Source: Pseudomonas gingeri
Lineage (GTDB): Bacteria > Pseudomonadota > Gammaproteobacteria > Pseudomonadales > Pseudomonadaceae
Direction: 5' to 3'
NCBI RefSeq assembly: GCF_013386165.1
Contig: NZ_JACAOS010000001.1
Location: forward strand, 423,476 to 487,475
Length of the DNA: 64,000 nucleotides
A program made the position numbers and the translations under genes. Numbering within the stretch: the first letter of the stretch is position 1; each line of letters begins with the position of its first letter. Below are positions 35,408 to 44,144 of this stretch, in pieces. The notes beneath the pieces were generated by a model, which was not told the DNA's origin, ran no database searches, and saw only the letters and a list, made by a program, of their open reading frames with translations.

Positions 35408-36190
35408 TCAGGCCGAGACGCGAGGGATGGTGTCATCGCTGCGCAGGGTGAAGATTTCATAGCCGGTGTCGGTGACCAGCAGAGTGTGCTCCCACTGGGC
35501 CGACAGCTTGCGGTCCTTGGTGATCGCGGTCCAGCCGTCGCCCAGTACCTTGGTGTCGGCTTTGCCCTGGTTGATCATCGGTTCGATGGTGAAGGTCATG
35601 CCGGCCTTGAGTTCCATGCCGGTGCCGGCGCGACCGTAGTGCAGGATCTGCGGCTCTTCGTGGAACACCTTGCCGATGCCGTGGCCACAGAATTCACGGA
35701 CCACCGAGAAGCCGTTCTTTTCCGCGTGCTTCTGGATGATTTCGCCGATGTCGCCCAGGCGGCAGCCGGGTTTGACGATCTCGATGGCCTTGTACATGCA
35801 TTCCTGGGTGATCTGCGACAGGCGCTCGGCCCAGACGGGCACGCTGCCGACGTGGAACATCTTGCTGGTGTCGCCGTGGTAGCCGTCCTTGATCACGGTG
35901 ACGTCGATGTTCACCGTGTCGCCATCCTTGAGCGGCTTGTCGCCGGGGATGCCGTGGCAGACCACGTGGTTGACCGAAGTGCAGATCGACTTCGGGAAGC
36001 CCTTGTAGTTGAGCGGAGCCGGAATGGCCTGCTGCACGTTGACGATGTAGTCGTGGCACAGGCGGTCGAGTTCCTCGGTGGTGACGCCAGGCTTGACGTG
36101 TTCACCGATCATTTCCAGTACATCGGCAGCCAGGCGGCCAGCGACACGCATTTTTGCGATGTCCTCGGGGGTTTTGAGGGTGACGGTCAT
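35408..36190 (-). CDS. map: Type I methionine aminopeptidase
   Basis: Removes the initiator methionine from nascent proteins and is essential. The 260-residue product shows all five metal ligands of the family in order: Asp in VNIDVTVIKDGYHGDTS (two Asp), His in CGHGIGKVFHEEP, Glu in MTFTIEPMI, and Glu in AQWEHTLLVTD. An AGAGAG ribosome binding site precedes the start. It diverges from rpsB across 394 nt. glnD ends upstream of the next gene on the same strand with a 69-nt gap, so map may be transcribed with glnD. Confidence 0.97.
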   Translation of the reverse strand: MTVTLKTPEDIAKMRVAGRLAADVLEMIGEHVKPGVTTEELDRLCHDYIVNVQQAIPAPLNYKGFPKSICTSVNHVVCHGIPGDKPLKDGDTVNIDVTVIKDGYHGDTSKMFHVGSVPVWAERLSQITQECMYKAIEIVKPGCRLGDIGEIIQKHAEKNGFSVVREFCGHGIGKVFHEEPQILHYGRAGTGMELKAGMTFTIEPMINQGKADTKVLGDGWTAITKDRKLSAQWEHTLLVTDTGYEIFTLRSDDTIPRVSA

Positions 36191-36438
36191 ACAGGCTCTC
36201 TTTTACGCGCCGGGCGCGAATAAACACGGAATGGGGCGAAAACGGTGGGGCTGTGACAGCCGGCCGGGGTTTCGGCACCCTTTAAAGCGCGATTCTATCA
36301 GACGGATGGGATAAATCATGAGCGTCCGGCCATCGCTTCTCTCTATAAGCTGGGGCCATTCTGGCCTGAATCCGGGGCGCGCGCAAAAGCCCGGGAGGGG
36401 AAATGCGAATGCGGGTTTCGTTTTGGTCGTTGCTGTGG
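36191..36438. other. Divergent map/rpsB intergenic region, map-proximal part
   Basis: No gene is supported. The sequence goes from GC-rich near map to a more AT-rich stretch before rpsB. It must contain the map promoter on the minus strand, but I see no clear pair of elements. Open frames crossing this area have no family match that I can recognise. Confidence 0.45.
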
Positions 36439-36584
36439 TATAAAATGCGCCGCTTTCCGGGGATAGCCCCGCGAAGCTTAAATCCACACACGTGTCGACA
36501 CGATGACCTGGGTGCCTTCAGCTGATGCTGCTGGTTGGTCATTGGGATACGTGGAGGCCAAACCCGACTTATCAAGGAACTATC
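36439..36584 (+). promoter_or_regulatory. rpsB promoter -10 and structured S2-type leader
   Basis: TATAAAAT (36439-36446), followed by the GC-rich block GCGCCGC, resembles the conserved gamma-proteobacterial rpsB promoter. The leader of about 130 nt contains ATGACC (36503-36508) pairing with GGTCAT (36537-36542) around a looped segment. In E. coli the rpsB leader is the target through which protein S2 represses its own operon (the t44 RNA family lies there). That the same control acts here is inference from position and the hairpin. The ribosome binding site is AAGGA before ATG 36585. Confidence 0.6.
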
Positions 36585-37328
36585 ATGTCCCAAGTCAACA
36601 TGCGCGATATGCTGAAGGCCGGTGTGCACTTCGGTCACCAGACCCGTTACTGGAACCCGAAAATGGGTAAATACATTTTCGGCGCGCGTAACAAGATCCA
36701 CATCATCAACCTTGAAAAAACCCTGCCAATGTTCAACGAAGCTCTGACTTTCGTAGAGCGTCTGGCCCAGGGCAAAAACAAGATTCTGTTCGTCGGCACC
36801 AAGCGTTCCGCTGGCAAGATCGTTGCTGAAGAAGCAGCACGTTGCGGTTCGCCGTACGTCGACCACCGCTGGTTGGGCGGCATGCTGACCAACTTCAAAA
36901 CCATCCGTGCTTCCATCAAGCGTCTGCGTGACCTTGAAGTGCAAGCCGAAGACGGTACTTTCACCAAGCTGACCAAGAAAGAGGCGCTGATGCGCACTCG
37001 CGACCTGGAAAAGCTCGATCGTTCCCTGGGTGGTATCAAGGACATGGGCGGTCTGCCTGACGCACTGTTCGTCATCGACGTTGATCACGAGCGCATCGCG
37101 ATCACCGAAGCCAACAAACTGGGTATCCCGGTTATCGGCATCGTCGATACCAACAGCAGCCCGGAAGGCGTTGACTACATCATCCCAGGCAACGATGACG
37201 CCATCCGCGCCATCCAGCTGTACATGGGTTCGATGGCTGACGCTGTGATCCGTGGCCGTAACAACGTCAACGGTGGCACTGTCGAGTTCGCCGCTGCTGA
37301 AGAAACTCCGGTCGCCGCAGCTGAGTAA
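36585..37328 (+). CDS. rpsB: 30S ribosomal protein S2
   Basis: Small-subunit protein needed for joining S1 to the 30S particle. The 247-residue product begins [20 protein letters not shown] and includes [30 protein letters not shown] and the signature [13 protein letters not shown]. The C-terminus is alanine/glutamate-rich. The ATG at 36585 gives the standard N-terminus; the frame is open 20 codons further but that part is the leader. It is separated from tsf by a strong hairpin, which allows partial read-through in the homologous E. coli operon. Confidence 0.98.
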   Translation: MSQVNMRDMLKAGVHFGHQTRYWNPKMGKYIFGARNKIHIINLEKTLPMFNEALTFVERLAQGKNKILFVGTKRSAGKIVAEEAARCGSPYVDHRWLGGMLTNFKTIRASIKRLRDLEVQAEDGTFTKLTKKEALMRTRDLEKLDRSLGGIKDMGGLPDALFVIDVDHERIAITEANKLGIPVIGIVDTNSSPEGVDYIIPGNDDAIRAIQLYMGSMADAVIRGRNNVNGGTVEFAAAEETPVAAAE

Positions 37329-37354
37329 TTGACGCCCTGGCGTTGACTCAGTAA

Positions 37355-37383
37355 GCAAAAAGGGGGCTTGGCCCCCTTTTTGC
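37355..37383. terminator. Strong hairpin terminator/attenuator between rpsB and tsf
   Basis: Perfect 13-bp stem GCAAAAAGGGGGC (37355-37367) / GCCCCCTTTTTGC (37371-37383) with a TTG loop and an internal T5 run. It lies in the 189-nt gap between rpsB and tsf. By analogy with other gamma-proteobacteria it probably lowers but does not abolish tsf transcription. Confidence 0.85.
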
Positions 37384-37517
37384 CACCTCGAAAACCGTTT
37401 GTCGGTGGTGCCGCTACAGCCTTTGTAATGTGCAGCCGCTACAACGGGTTCGGGAAGAATTGAACGCCCGTTCGATCGGGTGGAATGGTTGATAACCTAT
37501 CCAAGAGGAATTTTGAA

Positions 37518-38381
37518 ATGGCAGAGATTACTGCAGCGTTGGTCAAAGAACTGCGCGAGCGTACCGGCGAAGGCATGATGGACTGCAAGAAGGCCTTGAC
37601 CAAGGCTGACGGCGACATCGAAAAAGCCATTGATGACATGCGCGCTTCGGGCGCCATCAAGGCCGCCAAGAAAGCAGGCAACATTGCTGCTGAAGGCGCC
37701 ATCGCGATCAAGGGCGACGGCAAAGCTGCCGTGATCCTGGAAGTGAACTCGCAGACCGACTTCCTGGCTCTGCAGGAAGACTTCAAGGGCTTCGTCGCTG
37801 CCAGCGTTGAAAAAGCTTTCGCTGAAAAACTGACCGACGCAGCTCCGCTGATCGCCGCTCAGGAATCGGCACGTGAAGCACTGGTTGCCAAAGTCGGCGA
37901 AAACGTCAACATCCGTCGCCTGGCTCGTATCGAAGGTGATGTGGTCGGCGCTTACCTGCACGGCAACAAGATCGGTGTGGTTGTAGCCCTCAAAGGCGGC
38001 GACGAAGAACTGGCCAAAGACGTTGCCATGCACGTTGCGGCAACCAACCCAGAGTTCCTGCTGCCATCGCAGGTTTCCGCTGAAGCCATCGAACGCGAAA
38101 AAGGCGTTTTCCTGAGCCTCAACGAAGACAAGATCAAAGGCAAGCCGGCTGAAATCGTTGAAAAAATGGTCAGCGGCCGTATCAGCAAGTTCCTGGCTGA
38201 AGCCAGCCTGGTTGAGCAAGCTTTCGTTAAAAACCCAGAAGTCACCATCGGTGCCCTGGTCAAGAAAGCCGGCGCTGAAATCGTTTCCTTCACTTACTTC
38301 AAAGTAGGTGATGGCATCGAGAAGCCAGTGGACAACTTCGCTGAAGAAGTTGCTGCCCAGCTGGCTGCCAACAAGCAATAA
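37518..38381 (+). CDS. tsf: Elongation factor Ts
   Basis: Guanine nucleotide exchange factor for EF-Tu. The 287-residue product begins MAEITAALVKELRERTG and has the two EF-Ts signatures: ERTGEGMMDCKKAL near residues 15-28 and LEVNSQTDFLA near residue 75. The last are the TDFL residues that contact EF-Tu. An AGAGGA ribosome binding site precedes the ATG at 37518, and the frame's earlier in-frame start at 37485 lies upstream of it and is rejected. Codon use is strongly biased, as expected for a highly expressed gene. Confidence 0.98.
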   Translation: MAEITAALVKELRERTGEGMMDCKKALTKADGDIEKAIDDMRASGAIKAAKKAGNIAAEGAIAIKGDGKAAVILEVNSQTDFLALQEDFKGFVAASVEKAFAEKLTDAAPLIAAQESAREALVAKVGENVNIRRLARIEGDVVGAYLHGNKIGVVVALKGGDEELAKDVAMHVAATNPEFLLPSQVSAEAIEREKGVFLSLNEDKIKGKPAEIVEKMVSGRISKFLAEASLVEQAFVKNPEVTIGALVKKAGAEIVSFTYFKVGDGIEKPVDNFAEEVAAQLAANKQ

Positions 38382-38403
38382 GACGGTTTTCAACTGTCGA
38401 CCC

Positions 38404-38437
38404 AAGAGGCTGCCCGCTTACGCGCGCAGCCTCTTTT
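38404..38437 (+). terminator. Terminator after tsf
   Basis: Perfect 10-bp stem AAGAGGCTGC (38404-38413) / GCAGCCTCTT (38426-38435) with a 12-nt loop and T tail TTTT. It ends the rpsB-tsf unit. The remaining about 145 nt before pyrH should contain a new promoter. Confidence 0.85.
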
Positions 38438-38583
38438 CAAATGGGAGGAGAGGTTTCTCTTTTTCCATTCGGAACCGGCTTACAAAGTCGTGTTCTGATG
38501 GCGCTGTAGCAGCGCCAAGCTAGAGTTAGCGCAAGCTGCAAACAGCTCGCAAGATTTTTTAAACGCCGCAGGAGAGATTCGCA

Positions 38584-39327
38584 ATGGCTCAGCAGGGCAG
38601 TGGCTATCAAGCTCGCTATAAACGCATTCTACTCAAACTTAGCGGCGAGGCCCTGATGGGCTCGGAAGAGTTCGGGATCGACCCGAAAGTCCTGGATCGC
38701 ATGGCGCTGGAAGTCGGCCAACTGGTTGGCATCGGTGTGCAGGTCGGTCTGGTGATCGGCGGCGGCAACCTGTTCCGCGGTGCCGCCTTGAGTGCTGCCG
38801 GGATGGACCGTGTCACCGGCGACCATATGGGCATGCTGGCCACCGTGATGAACGCGCTGGCGATGCGCGACGCGCTGGAACGTGCGAATATCTCGGCCAT
38901 CGTGATGTCGGCGATTTCCATGGTCGGCGTGACCGATCACTACGATCGTCGCAAAGCCATGCGTCACCTCAATGCCAAGGAAGTCGTGATCTTCGCGGCC
39001 GGTACCGGCAATCCGTTCTTCACCACGGATTCGGCAGCCTGCTTGCGTGCGATCGAAATCGACGCCGATGTCGTGCTCAAGGCGACCAAGGTCGATGGCG
39101 TTTATACCGCGGACCCATTCAAAGACCCGCATGCCGAGAAGTTCGATCATCTGACCTACGATGAAGTGCTGGATCGCAAGCTGGGTGTCATGGACCTGAC
39201 CGCTATCTGCCTGTGCCGCGATCACAAGATGCCGCTGCGCGTATTTAACATGAACAAGCCCGGCGCCCTGCTGAACATCGTACATGGCGGCGCTGAAGGA
39301 ACCCTGATCGAGGAAGGCCAACAATGA
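38584..39327 (+). CDS. pyrH: UMP kinase
   Basis: Hexameric bacterial UMP kinase of the amino acid kinase family; it makes UDP from UMP and ATP. The 247-residue product has [55 protein letters not shown] and [14 protein letters not shown]. The ribosome binding site is AGGAGA. The stop overlaps the frr start (ATGA), so the two are co-translated, as in most gamma-proteobacteria. Confidence 0.98.
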   Translation: MAQQGSGYQARYKRILLKLSGEALMGSEEFGIDPKVLDRMALEVGQLVGIGVQVGLVIGGGNLFRGAALSAAGMDRVTGDHMGMLATVMNALAMRDALERANISAIVMSAISMVGVTDHYDRRKAMRHLNAKEVVIFAAGTGNPFFTTDSAACLRAIEIDADVVLKATKVDGVYTADPFKDPHAEKFDHLTYDEVLDRKLGVMDLTAICLCRDHKMPLRVFNMNKPGALLNIVHGGAEGTLIEEGQQ

Positions 39328-39881
39328 TCAACGAAATCAAGAAAGACGCTCAAGAGCGCATGAAGAAGTCCCTGGAATCCCTGGCCCATGCGTTTGGCCG
39401 GATTCGTACCGGGCAGGCTCACCCGAGCATTCTGGAAGGCGTGATGGTGCCTTACTACGGTACTGACACCCCGATCAAGCAGGTTGCCAACATCACCGTC
39501 AAGGACGCGCGCACCCTGCAGGTCGTGGCGTTCGAGCGCAACATGCTCGGTGCCGTGGACAAGGCAATCGGCAGTGCCGGCCTGAACCTCAATCCGACCA
39601 ACCTGGGCGAGTTGCTGCTGATCTCGATGCCGGCACTGACCGAAGAAACCCGTCGTGGTTTCACCAAGCAAGCCCGCGAAGAAGCGGAAAACGCTCGTAT
39701 TGCCGTGCGCAATATCCGTCGCGATGTGCTGGGTGACCTGAAGGACCTGGTCAAGGAAAAAGAGATCAGTGAAGACGAAGAGCGTCGCGCGGCTGACGAT
39801 ATCCAGAAGCTGACCGACAAGTTCGTGGCGGAAATCGAAGTGGCTGTGAAGCAAAAAGAAGCGGACCTGATGGCCGTTTAA
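39324..39881 (+). CDS. frr: Ribosome recycling factor
   Basis: Works with EF-G to split post-termination ribosomes. The product is 185 residues, the same length as in E. coli. It shows the tRNA-mimic three-helix bundle sequence ([20 protein letters not shown], then [19 protein letters not shown] segment [16 protein letters not shown], then [16 protein letters not shown]). A strong GAGGAAGG ribosome binding site sits within the end of pyrH. The gene is followed by uppS after 16 nt. Confidence 0.98.
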   Translation: MINEIKKDAQERMKKSLESLAHAFGRIRTGQAHPSILEGVMVPYYGTDTPIKQVANITVKDARTLQVVAFERNMLGAVDKAIGSAGLNLNPTNLGELLLISMPALTEETRRGFTKQAREEAENARIAVRNIRRDVLGDLKDLVKEKEISEDEERRAADDIQKLTDKFVAEIEVAVKQKEADLMAV

Positions 39882-39897
39882 GGGTCAGGACGTTTTC

Positions 39898-40653
39898 ATG
39901 GAAAAGACCAAGCAGGCTGTGCCGTCCTCGGTGCCGCGCCATGTTGCAATCATCATGGACGGCAATAACCGCTGGGCGAAGAAACGCTTTTTGCCCGGTG
40001 TTGCCGGGCACAAGGCTGGCGTCGACGCTGTGCGCGCCGTGATTGAAGTGTGTGCCGAGGCCGGGGTCGAGGTATTGACCCTGTTCGCGTTCTCCAGCGA
40101 GAACTGGCAGCGTCCCGCCGATGAAGTCAGTGCCTTGATGGACCTGTTCTTCAAGGCGTTGCGCCGCGAGGCCAAACGTCTCAACGAGAACAATATCAGC
40201 CTGCGGATCATTGGCGACCGTTCGCGCTTCCATCCCGAACTCCAAGCCGCCATGCGCGAGGCGGAAGCGGCGACGGCGGGTAGCAATCGGTTCATTCTGC
40301 AGATCGCCGCCAACTACGGCGGGCAGTGGGATATCGCCCAGGCGGCGCAACGGCTGGCCCGTGAAGTACAGGCCGGGCATTTGCGTGCGGATGATATTAC
40401 CCCCGAGCTGCTGCAGACGTGCCTGGCCACCGGCGACCTGCCGTTGCCGGACCTGTGTATCCGTACCGGTGGCGAGCATCGCATCAGTAATTTCCTGTTG
40501 TGGCAGTTGGCCTATGCCGAGCTGTATTTCTCCGACCTGTTCTGGCCGGACTTCAAACACGAAGCCATGCGCGTCGCGCTGGCTGATTTTGCTTCCCGCC
40601 AGCGTCGCTTCGGTAAAACGAGCGAGCAGGTCGAAGCAGGAGCCCGGGTTTAA
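39898..40653 (+). CDS. uppS: Undecaprenyl pyrophosphate synthase
   Basis: cis-Prenyltransferase that extends farnesyl-PP to the C55 carrier lipid used for peptidoglycan and O-antigen. The 251-residue product has the catalytic-Asp motif VAIIMDGNNRWAKKR, GHKAGVDAVR, TLFAFSSENWQRP, and the signature RTGGEHRISNFLLWQLAYAE. The stop overlaps the cdsA start by one base (TAATG). The gene is also called ispU. Confidence 0.97.
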   Translation: MEKTKQAVPSSVPRHVAIIMDGNNRWAKKRFLPGVAGHKAGVDAVRAVIEVCAEAGVEVLTLFAFSSENWQRPADEVSALMDLFFKALRREAKRLNENNISLRIIGDRSRFHPELQAAMREAEAATAGSNRFILQIAANYGGQWDIAQAAQRLAREVQAGHLRADDITPELLQTCLATGDLPLPDLCIRTGGEHRISNFLLWQLAYAELYFSDLFWPDFKHEAMRVALADFASRQRRFGKTSEQVEAGARV

Positions 40654-41465
40654 TGCTCAAGCAACGCATCATTACCGCACTTATTCTCCTGCCCATTGCC
40701 TTGTGCGGGTTTTTCCTGCTCTCGGGCTCCGGCTTCGCGCTGTTCATCGGCGTGGTCGTGACCCTCGGGGCTTGGGAGTGGGCGCGGCTGGCGGGCTTTG
40801 AGGCGCAGTCGTCCCGCGTGGCCTATGCCGCCGTGGTCGCCGTGCTGCTGTTTTTCATGTACATCCTGCCCGTGCTGGCGCCCTGGGTGCTGGGGGCATC
40901 GGTCATCTGGTGGGGGCTGGCGACCTACCTGGTGCTGACTTATCCACAGACCAGTGCAAAGTGGTCGAGCGCGGCGAGCAAGCTGGTGATCGGTTTTGTC
41001 ATCCTGCTACCGGCCTGGCAGGGGCTGATCGAGATCAAGCAAGACCCGTCGGGGCAGGGCAACCTGCTGATCATGGCGGTGATGATCCTGGTCTGGGGTG
41101 CCGATATCGGTGCCTATTTCTCCGGCAAGGCTTTTGGCAAACGCAAGCTGGCGCCAGCCGTCAGTCCGGGTAAAAGCTGGGAGGGTGCCTACGGCGGCCT
41201 GGTGTTGAGCCTGGTGATTACCGCAGCGGTCGGGGTGGTGCGCGGTTGGAGTATTGGCGAGATCGTTGCGAGTCTGATGGGCGCGGCCATTATCGTGTTC
41301 ATTTCCGTGGTCGGCGACCTGACCGAAAGCATGTTCAAGCGCCAGTCTGGGGTCAAGGACAGCAGTAACCTGCTGCCGGGCCATGGCGGTGTGCTCGATC
41401 GCATTGACAGCCTGACCGCCGCCATTCCGATGTTCGCCGTACTGCTCTGGATTGCCGGATCGTGA
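40653..41465 (+). CDS. cdsA: Phosphatidate cytidylyltransferase
   Basis: Integral inner-membrane enzyme that makes CDP-diacylglycerol from phosphatidate and CTP. The 270-residue product is very hydrophobic with about eight membrane segments. It ends with the CDS signature, seen as [19 protein letters not shown] followed by [15 protein letters not shown]. It is one base overlapped with uppS and four bases (GTGA) with dxr. PlsB, which starts the same pathway, is at 16406-18913. Confidence 0.96.
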   Translation: MLKQRIITALILLPIALCGFFLLSGSGFALFIGVVVTLGAWEWARLAGFEAQSSRVAYAAVVAVLLFFMYILPVLAPWVLGASVIWWGLATYLVLTYPQTSAKWSSAASKLVIGFVILLPAWQGLIEIKQDPSGQGNLLIMAVMILVWGADIGAYFSGKAFGKRKLAPAVSPGKSWEGAYGGLVLSLVITAAVGVVRGWSIGEIVASLMGAAIIVFISVVGDLTESMFKRQSGVKDSSNLLPGHGGVLDRIDSLTAAIPMFAVLLWIAGS

Positions 41466-42652
41466 GCCGCCCACAGCAGATTACCGTGCTCGGTGCCACG
41501 GGCTCCATCGGCCTGAGCACCCTGGATGTCATCGCTCGTCACCCACAACGCTACCAGGCTTTTGCCTTGAGCGGTTTTAGCCGCTTGGCAGAACTGTTTG
41601 CCCTGTGTGTGCGGCATCGTCCGCGTTATGCCGTGGTGCCCGAGGCGTCCGCCGCGCGTGGCTTGCAAGAGCAGCTGCGTGATGCGGGCCTGGCCACCGA
41701 AGTGCTGGTGGGCGAGTCGGGCCTGTGCCGGATCGCGGCCGACCCTGAGGTCGATGCGGTGATGGCGGCCATCGTCGGTGCGGCGGGCTTGCGTCCGACC
41801 CTGGCGGCGGTCGAGGCGGGCAAGAAGATCCTGCTGGCCAACAAGGAAGCGCTGGTGATGACCGGCGCACTCTTTATGCAGGCGGTGCGCAAGAGCGGTT
41901 CGGTGTTGCTGCCGATCGACAGCGAACACAATGCGATTTTCCAATGCCTGCCCCAGGATCACGCCCGAGGCCTGGCGGCGGTCGGTGTGCGACGGATCCT
42001 GCTGACCGCCTCGGGTGGTCCTTTCCGGCAAACGCCATTGAACGAACTGGTTGACGTCACCCCTGAGCAGGCCTGCGCCCATCCGACCTGGTCGATGGGG
42101 CGCAAGATCTCGGTCGACTCGGCGAGTATGATGAACAAGGGCCTGGAGCTGATCGAGGCATGCTGGTTGTTCGATGCCAGGCCGGACCAGGTCGAGGTGG
42201 TGATCCATCCGCAGAGTGTGATTCACTCGTTGGTCGATTATGTTGACGGCTCGGTTCTGGCGCAGTTGGGTAACCCGGACATGCGCACGCCGATTGCCAA
42301 TGCCCTGGCCTGGCCTGAGCGCATCGATTCCGGTGCGGCGCCGCTGGACCTGTTTGCCGTGGCGCGCCTGGATTTCCAGGCCCCCGACGAACAGCGTTTT
42401 CCTTGCCTGCGCCTGGCCCGCGAAGCTGCCGTGGCGGGAGGCAGTGCACCGGCGATGCTGAATGCCGCGAATGAAGTGGCGGTGGCGGCATTTCTCGAAC
42501 GGCGCATCCGCTACCTCGAGATCGCGGGTATCATCGAGGACGTTTTGAACCTGGAACCGGTGGTCGCGGTCAACGAGCTCGACGCGGTATTCGCGGCGGA
42601 CGCCAAGGCCAGAGCTCTGGCCGAGCAATGGCTGAGTCGCCACGGGCGATGA
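41462..42652 (+). CDS. dxr: 1-deoxy-D-xylulose 5-phosphate reductoisomerase
   Basis: NADPH-dependent second step of the MEP isoprenoid pathway; target of fosmidomycin. The 396-residue product has the NADPH loop [29 protein letters not shown], the metal/substrate segment [13 protein letters not shown], and LTASGGPFR. The start is a GTG at 41462 overlapping the cdsA stop (GTGA). IspD, the next-but-one pathway enzyme, is encoded at 62044-62754 and UppS uses the pathway's product. Confidence 0.97.
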   Translation: MSRPQQITVLGATGSIGLSTLDVIARHPQRYQAFALSGFSRLAELFALCVRHRPRYAVVPEASAARGLQEQLRDAGLATEVLVGESGLCRIAADPEVDAVMAAIVGAAGLRPTLAAVEAGKKILLANKEALVMTGALFMQAVRKSGSVLLPIDSEHNAIFQCLPQDHARGLAAVGVRRILLTASGGPFRQTPLNELVDVTPEQACAHPTWSMGRKISVDSASMMNKGLELIEACWLFDARPDQVEVVIHPQSVIHSLVDYVDGSVLAQLGNPDMRTPIANALAWPERIDSGAAPLDLFAVARLDFQAPDEQRFPCLRLAREAAVAGGSAPAMLNAANEVAVAAFLERRIRYLEIAGIIEDVLNLEPVVAVNELDAVFAADAKARALAEQWLSRHGR

Positions 42653-42716
42653 ATCTGGCTTGGCCTTCGGGTCTGTCGGCGCCTGTACCTGGGATTGCGG
42701 ATTGCGGAGGAAGTAA

Positions 42717-44069
42717 ATGAGCGCACTCTATATGATAGTCGGCACCCTGGTGGCCCTGGGTGTGCTGGTGACCTTCCACGAATTTGGCCATTTCTGGGTA
42801 GCCCGTCGTTGCGGCGTCAAGGTCCTGCGTTTTTCCGTGGGCTTTGGCATGCCGCTGCTGCGTTGGCAGGATCGCCAGGGGACCGAATTCGTGGTCGCCG
42901 CGATTCCGTTGGGCGGCTACGTGAAGATGCTCGACGAGCGCGAAGCCGAAGTGCCGGCGCATCTGCTCGACCAGGCCTTCAACCGCAAATCGGTGCGCCA
43001 GCGTATCGCGATCGTCGCTGCCGGCCCGATTGCCAACTTTCTCCTGGCCATCGTGTTTTTCTGGGGGCTGGCGATGCTGGGCAGCCAGCAGGTGCGTCCG
43101 GTTATCGGTAGCGTGGAAAGCGGCAGCCTGGCCGAGAAGGCCGGACTGAGCAGCGGGCAGGAAATTGTTGCCGTCGATGGCGAGCCGACCACCGGCTGGG
43201 GCGCGGTCAATCTTCAGTTGGTACGCCGTCTTGGGGAAAGTGGCATCGTCCAGTTGCGGGTCCGTGAACCCGGCTCGACGGCCGACTCGCCCCGTGAGCT
43301 GGCGCTGGACCACTGGTTGCAAGGCGCCGATGAGCCTGATCCGATCAAGTCCCTGGGGATTCGCCCATGGCGCCCGGCGTTGGCGCCGGTGCTGGCCGAA
43401 CTCGATCCGAAAGGCCCGGCCCAGGCTGCCGGCCTCAAGACCGGCGACCGCCTGTTGGCGGTGAATGACCAGCCGCTGAATGATTGGCAGCAGGTGGTGG
43501 ATTGGGTCCGTGTACGTCCTGATACCAAAATTGTGCTGCACGTCGAGCGTGATGGTGCTCAAATCGACGTCCCGTTGACCTTGGCCAGTCGTGGCGAAGG
43601 CAAGACGGCGAGCGGTTATCTGGGGGCCGGCGTCAAGGCTGTGGACTGGCCGCCGGAGATGGTTCGAGAGGTCAGTTACGGGCCTCTGGCCGCCATTGGC
43701 GAGGGTGCTCGACGCACTTGGACCATGAGCGTCCTGACCCTGGAGTCGCTGAAGAAAATGTTGTTCGGCGAGCTCTCGGTAAAAAACTTGAGTGGACCGA
43801 TAACCATTGCTAAAGTGGCGGGCGCTTCTGCCCAGTCGGGTGTCGCTGATTTCCTGAATTTCCTGGCTTATCTGAGTATCAGCCTCGGGGTTCTGAATTT
43901 GTTGCCCATCCCGGTACTGGATGGGGGGCATTTGCTGTTTTATCTGATCGAGTGGGCGCGTGGTCGTCCCTTGTCGGATCGGGTGCAAGGTTGGGGGATT
44001 CAGATCGGTATCAGTTTGGTGGTTGGGGTGATGTTGCTTGCCCTGGTCAACGATCTGGGTCGACTGTAA
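42717..44069 (+). CDS. rseP: Site-2 protease RseP (MucP)
   Basis: Inner-membrane zinc metalloprotease that cuts an anti-sigma factor within the membrane; in Pseudomonas it acts on MucA to release AlgU. The 450-residue product has the HEXXH motif in TFHEFGHFWVARRCGVKV, two PDZ domains in the periplasmic loop (about residues 115-290), and the second ligand motif NLLPIPVLDGGHLLFYL. A strong GGAGGAA site lies 4-5 nt before the ATG. Its position directly before bamA links envelope-stress proteolysis with outer-membrane assembly. A terminator-like hairpin follows. Confidence 0.97.
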   Translation: MSALYMIVGTLVALGVLVTFHEFGHFWVARRCGVKVLRFSVGFGMPLLRWQDRQGTEFVVAAIPLGGYVKMLDEREAEVPAHLLDQAFNRKSVRQRIAIVAAGPIANFLLAIVFFWGLAMLGSQQVRPVIGSVESGSLAEKAGLSSGQEIVAVDGEPTTGWGAVNLQLVRRLGESGIVQLRVREPGSTADSPRELALDHWLQGADEPDPIKSLGIRPWRPALAPVLAELDPKGPAQAAGLKTGDRLLAVNDQPLNDWQQVVDWVRVRPDTKIVLHVERDGAQIDVPLTLASRGEGKTASGYLGAGVKAVDWPPEMVREVSYGPLAAIGEGARRTWTMSVLTLESLKKMLFGELSVKNLSGPITIAKVAGASAQSGVADFLNFLAYLSISLGVLNLLPIPVLDGGHLLFYLIEWARGRPLSDRVQGWGIQIGISLVVGVMLLALVNDLGRL

Positions 44070-44090
44070 CGCTTCGCGAAAATTGCGAAT

Positions 44091-44116
44091 CTGCCGCATT
44101 GTGCGGCAGTTTGTTT
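44091..44116 (+). terminator. Terminator-like hairpin between rseP and bamA
   Basis: 8-bp stem CTGCCGCA (44091-44098) / TGCGGCAG (44102-44109), loop TTG, followed by TTTGTTT. It may reduce read-through from the upstream growth genes into bamA, or be an attenuator. Confidence 0.7.
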
Positions 44117-44144
44117 ATTGCCAGTTGGAATAAGAAAGGACTTC

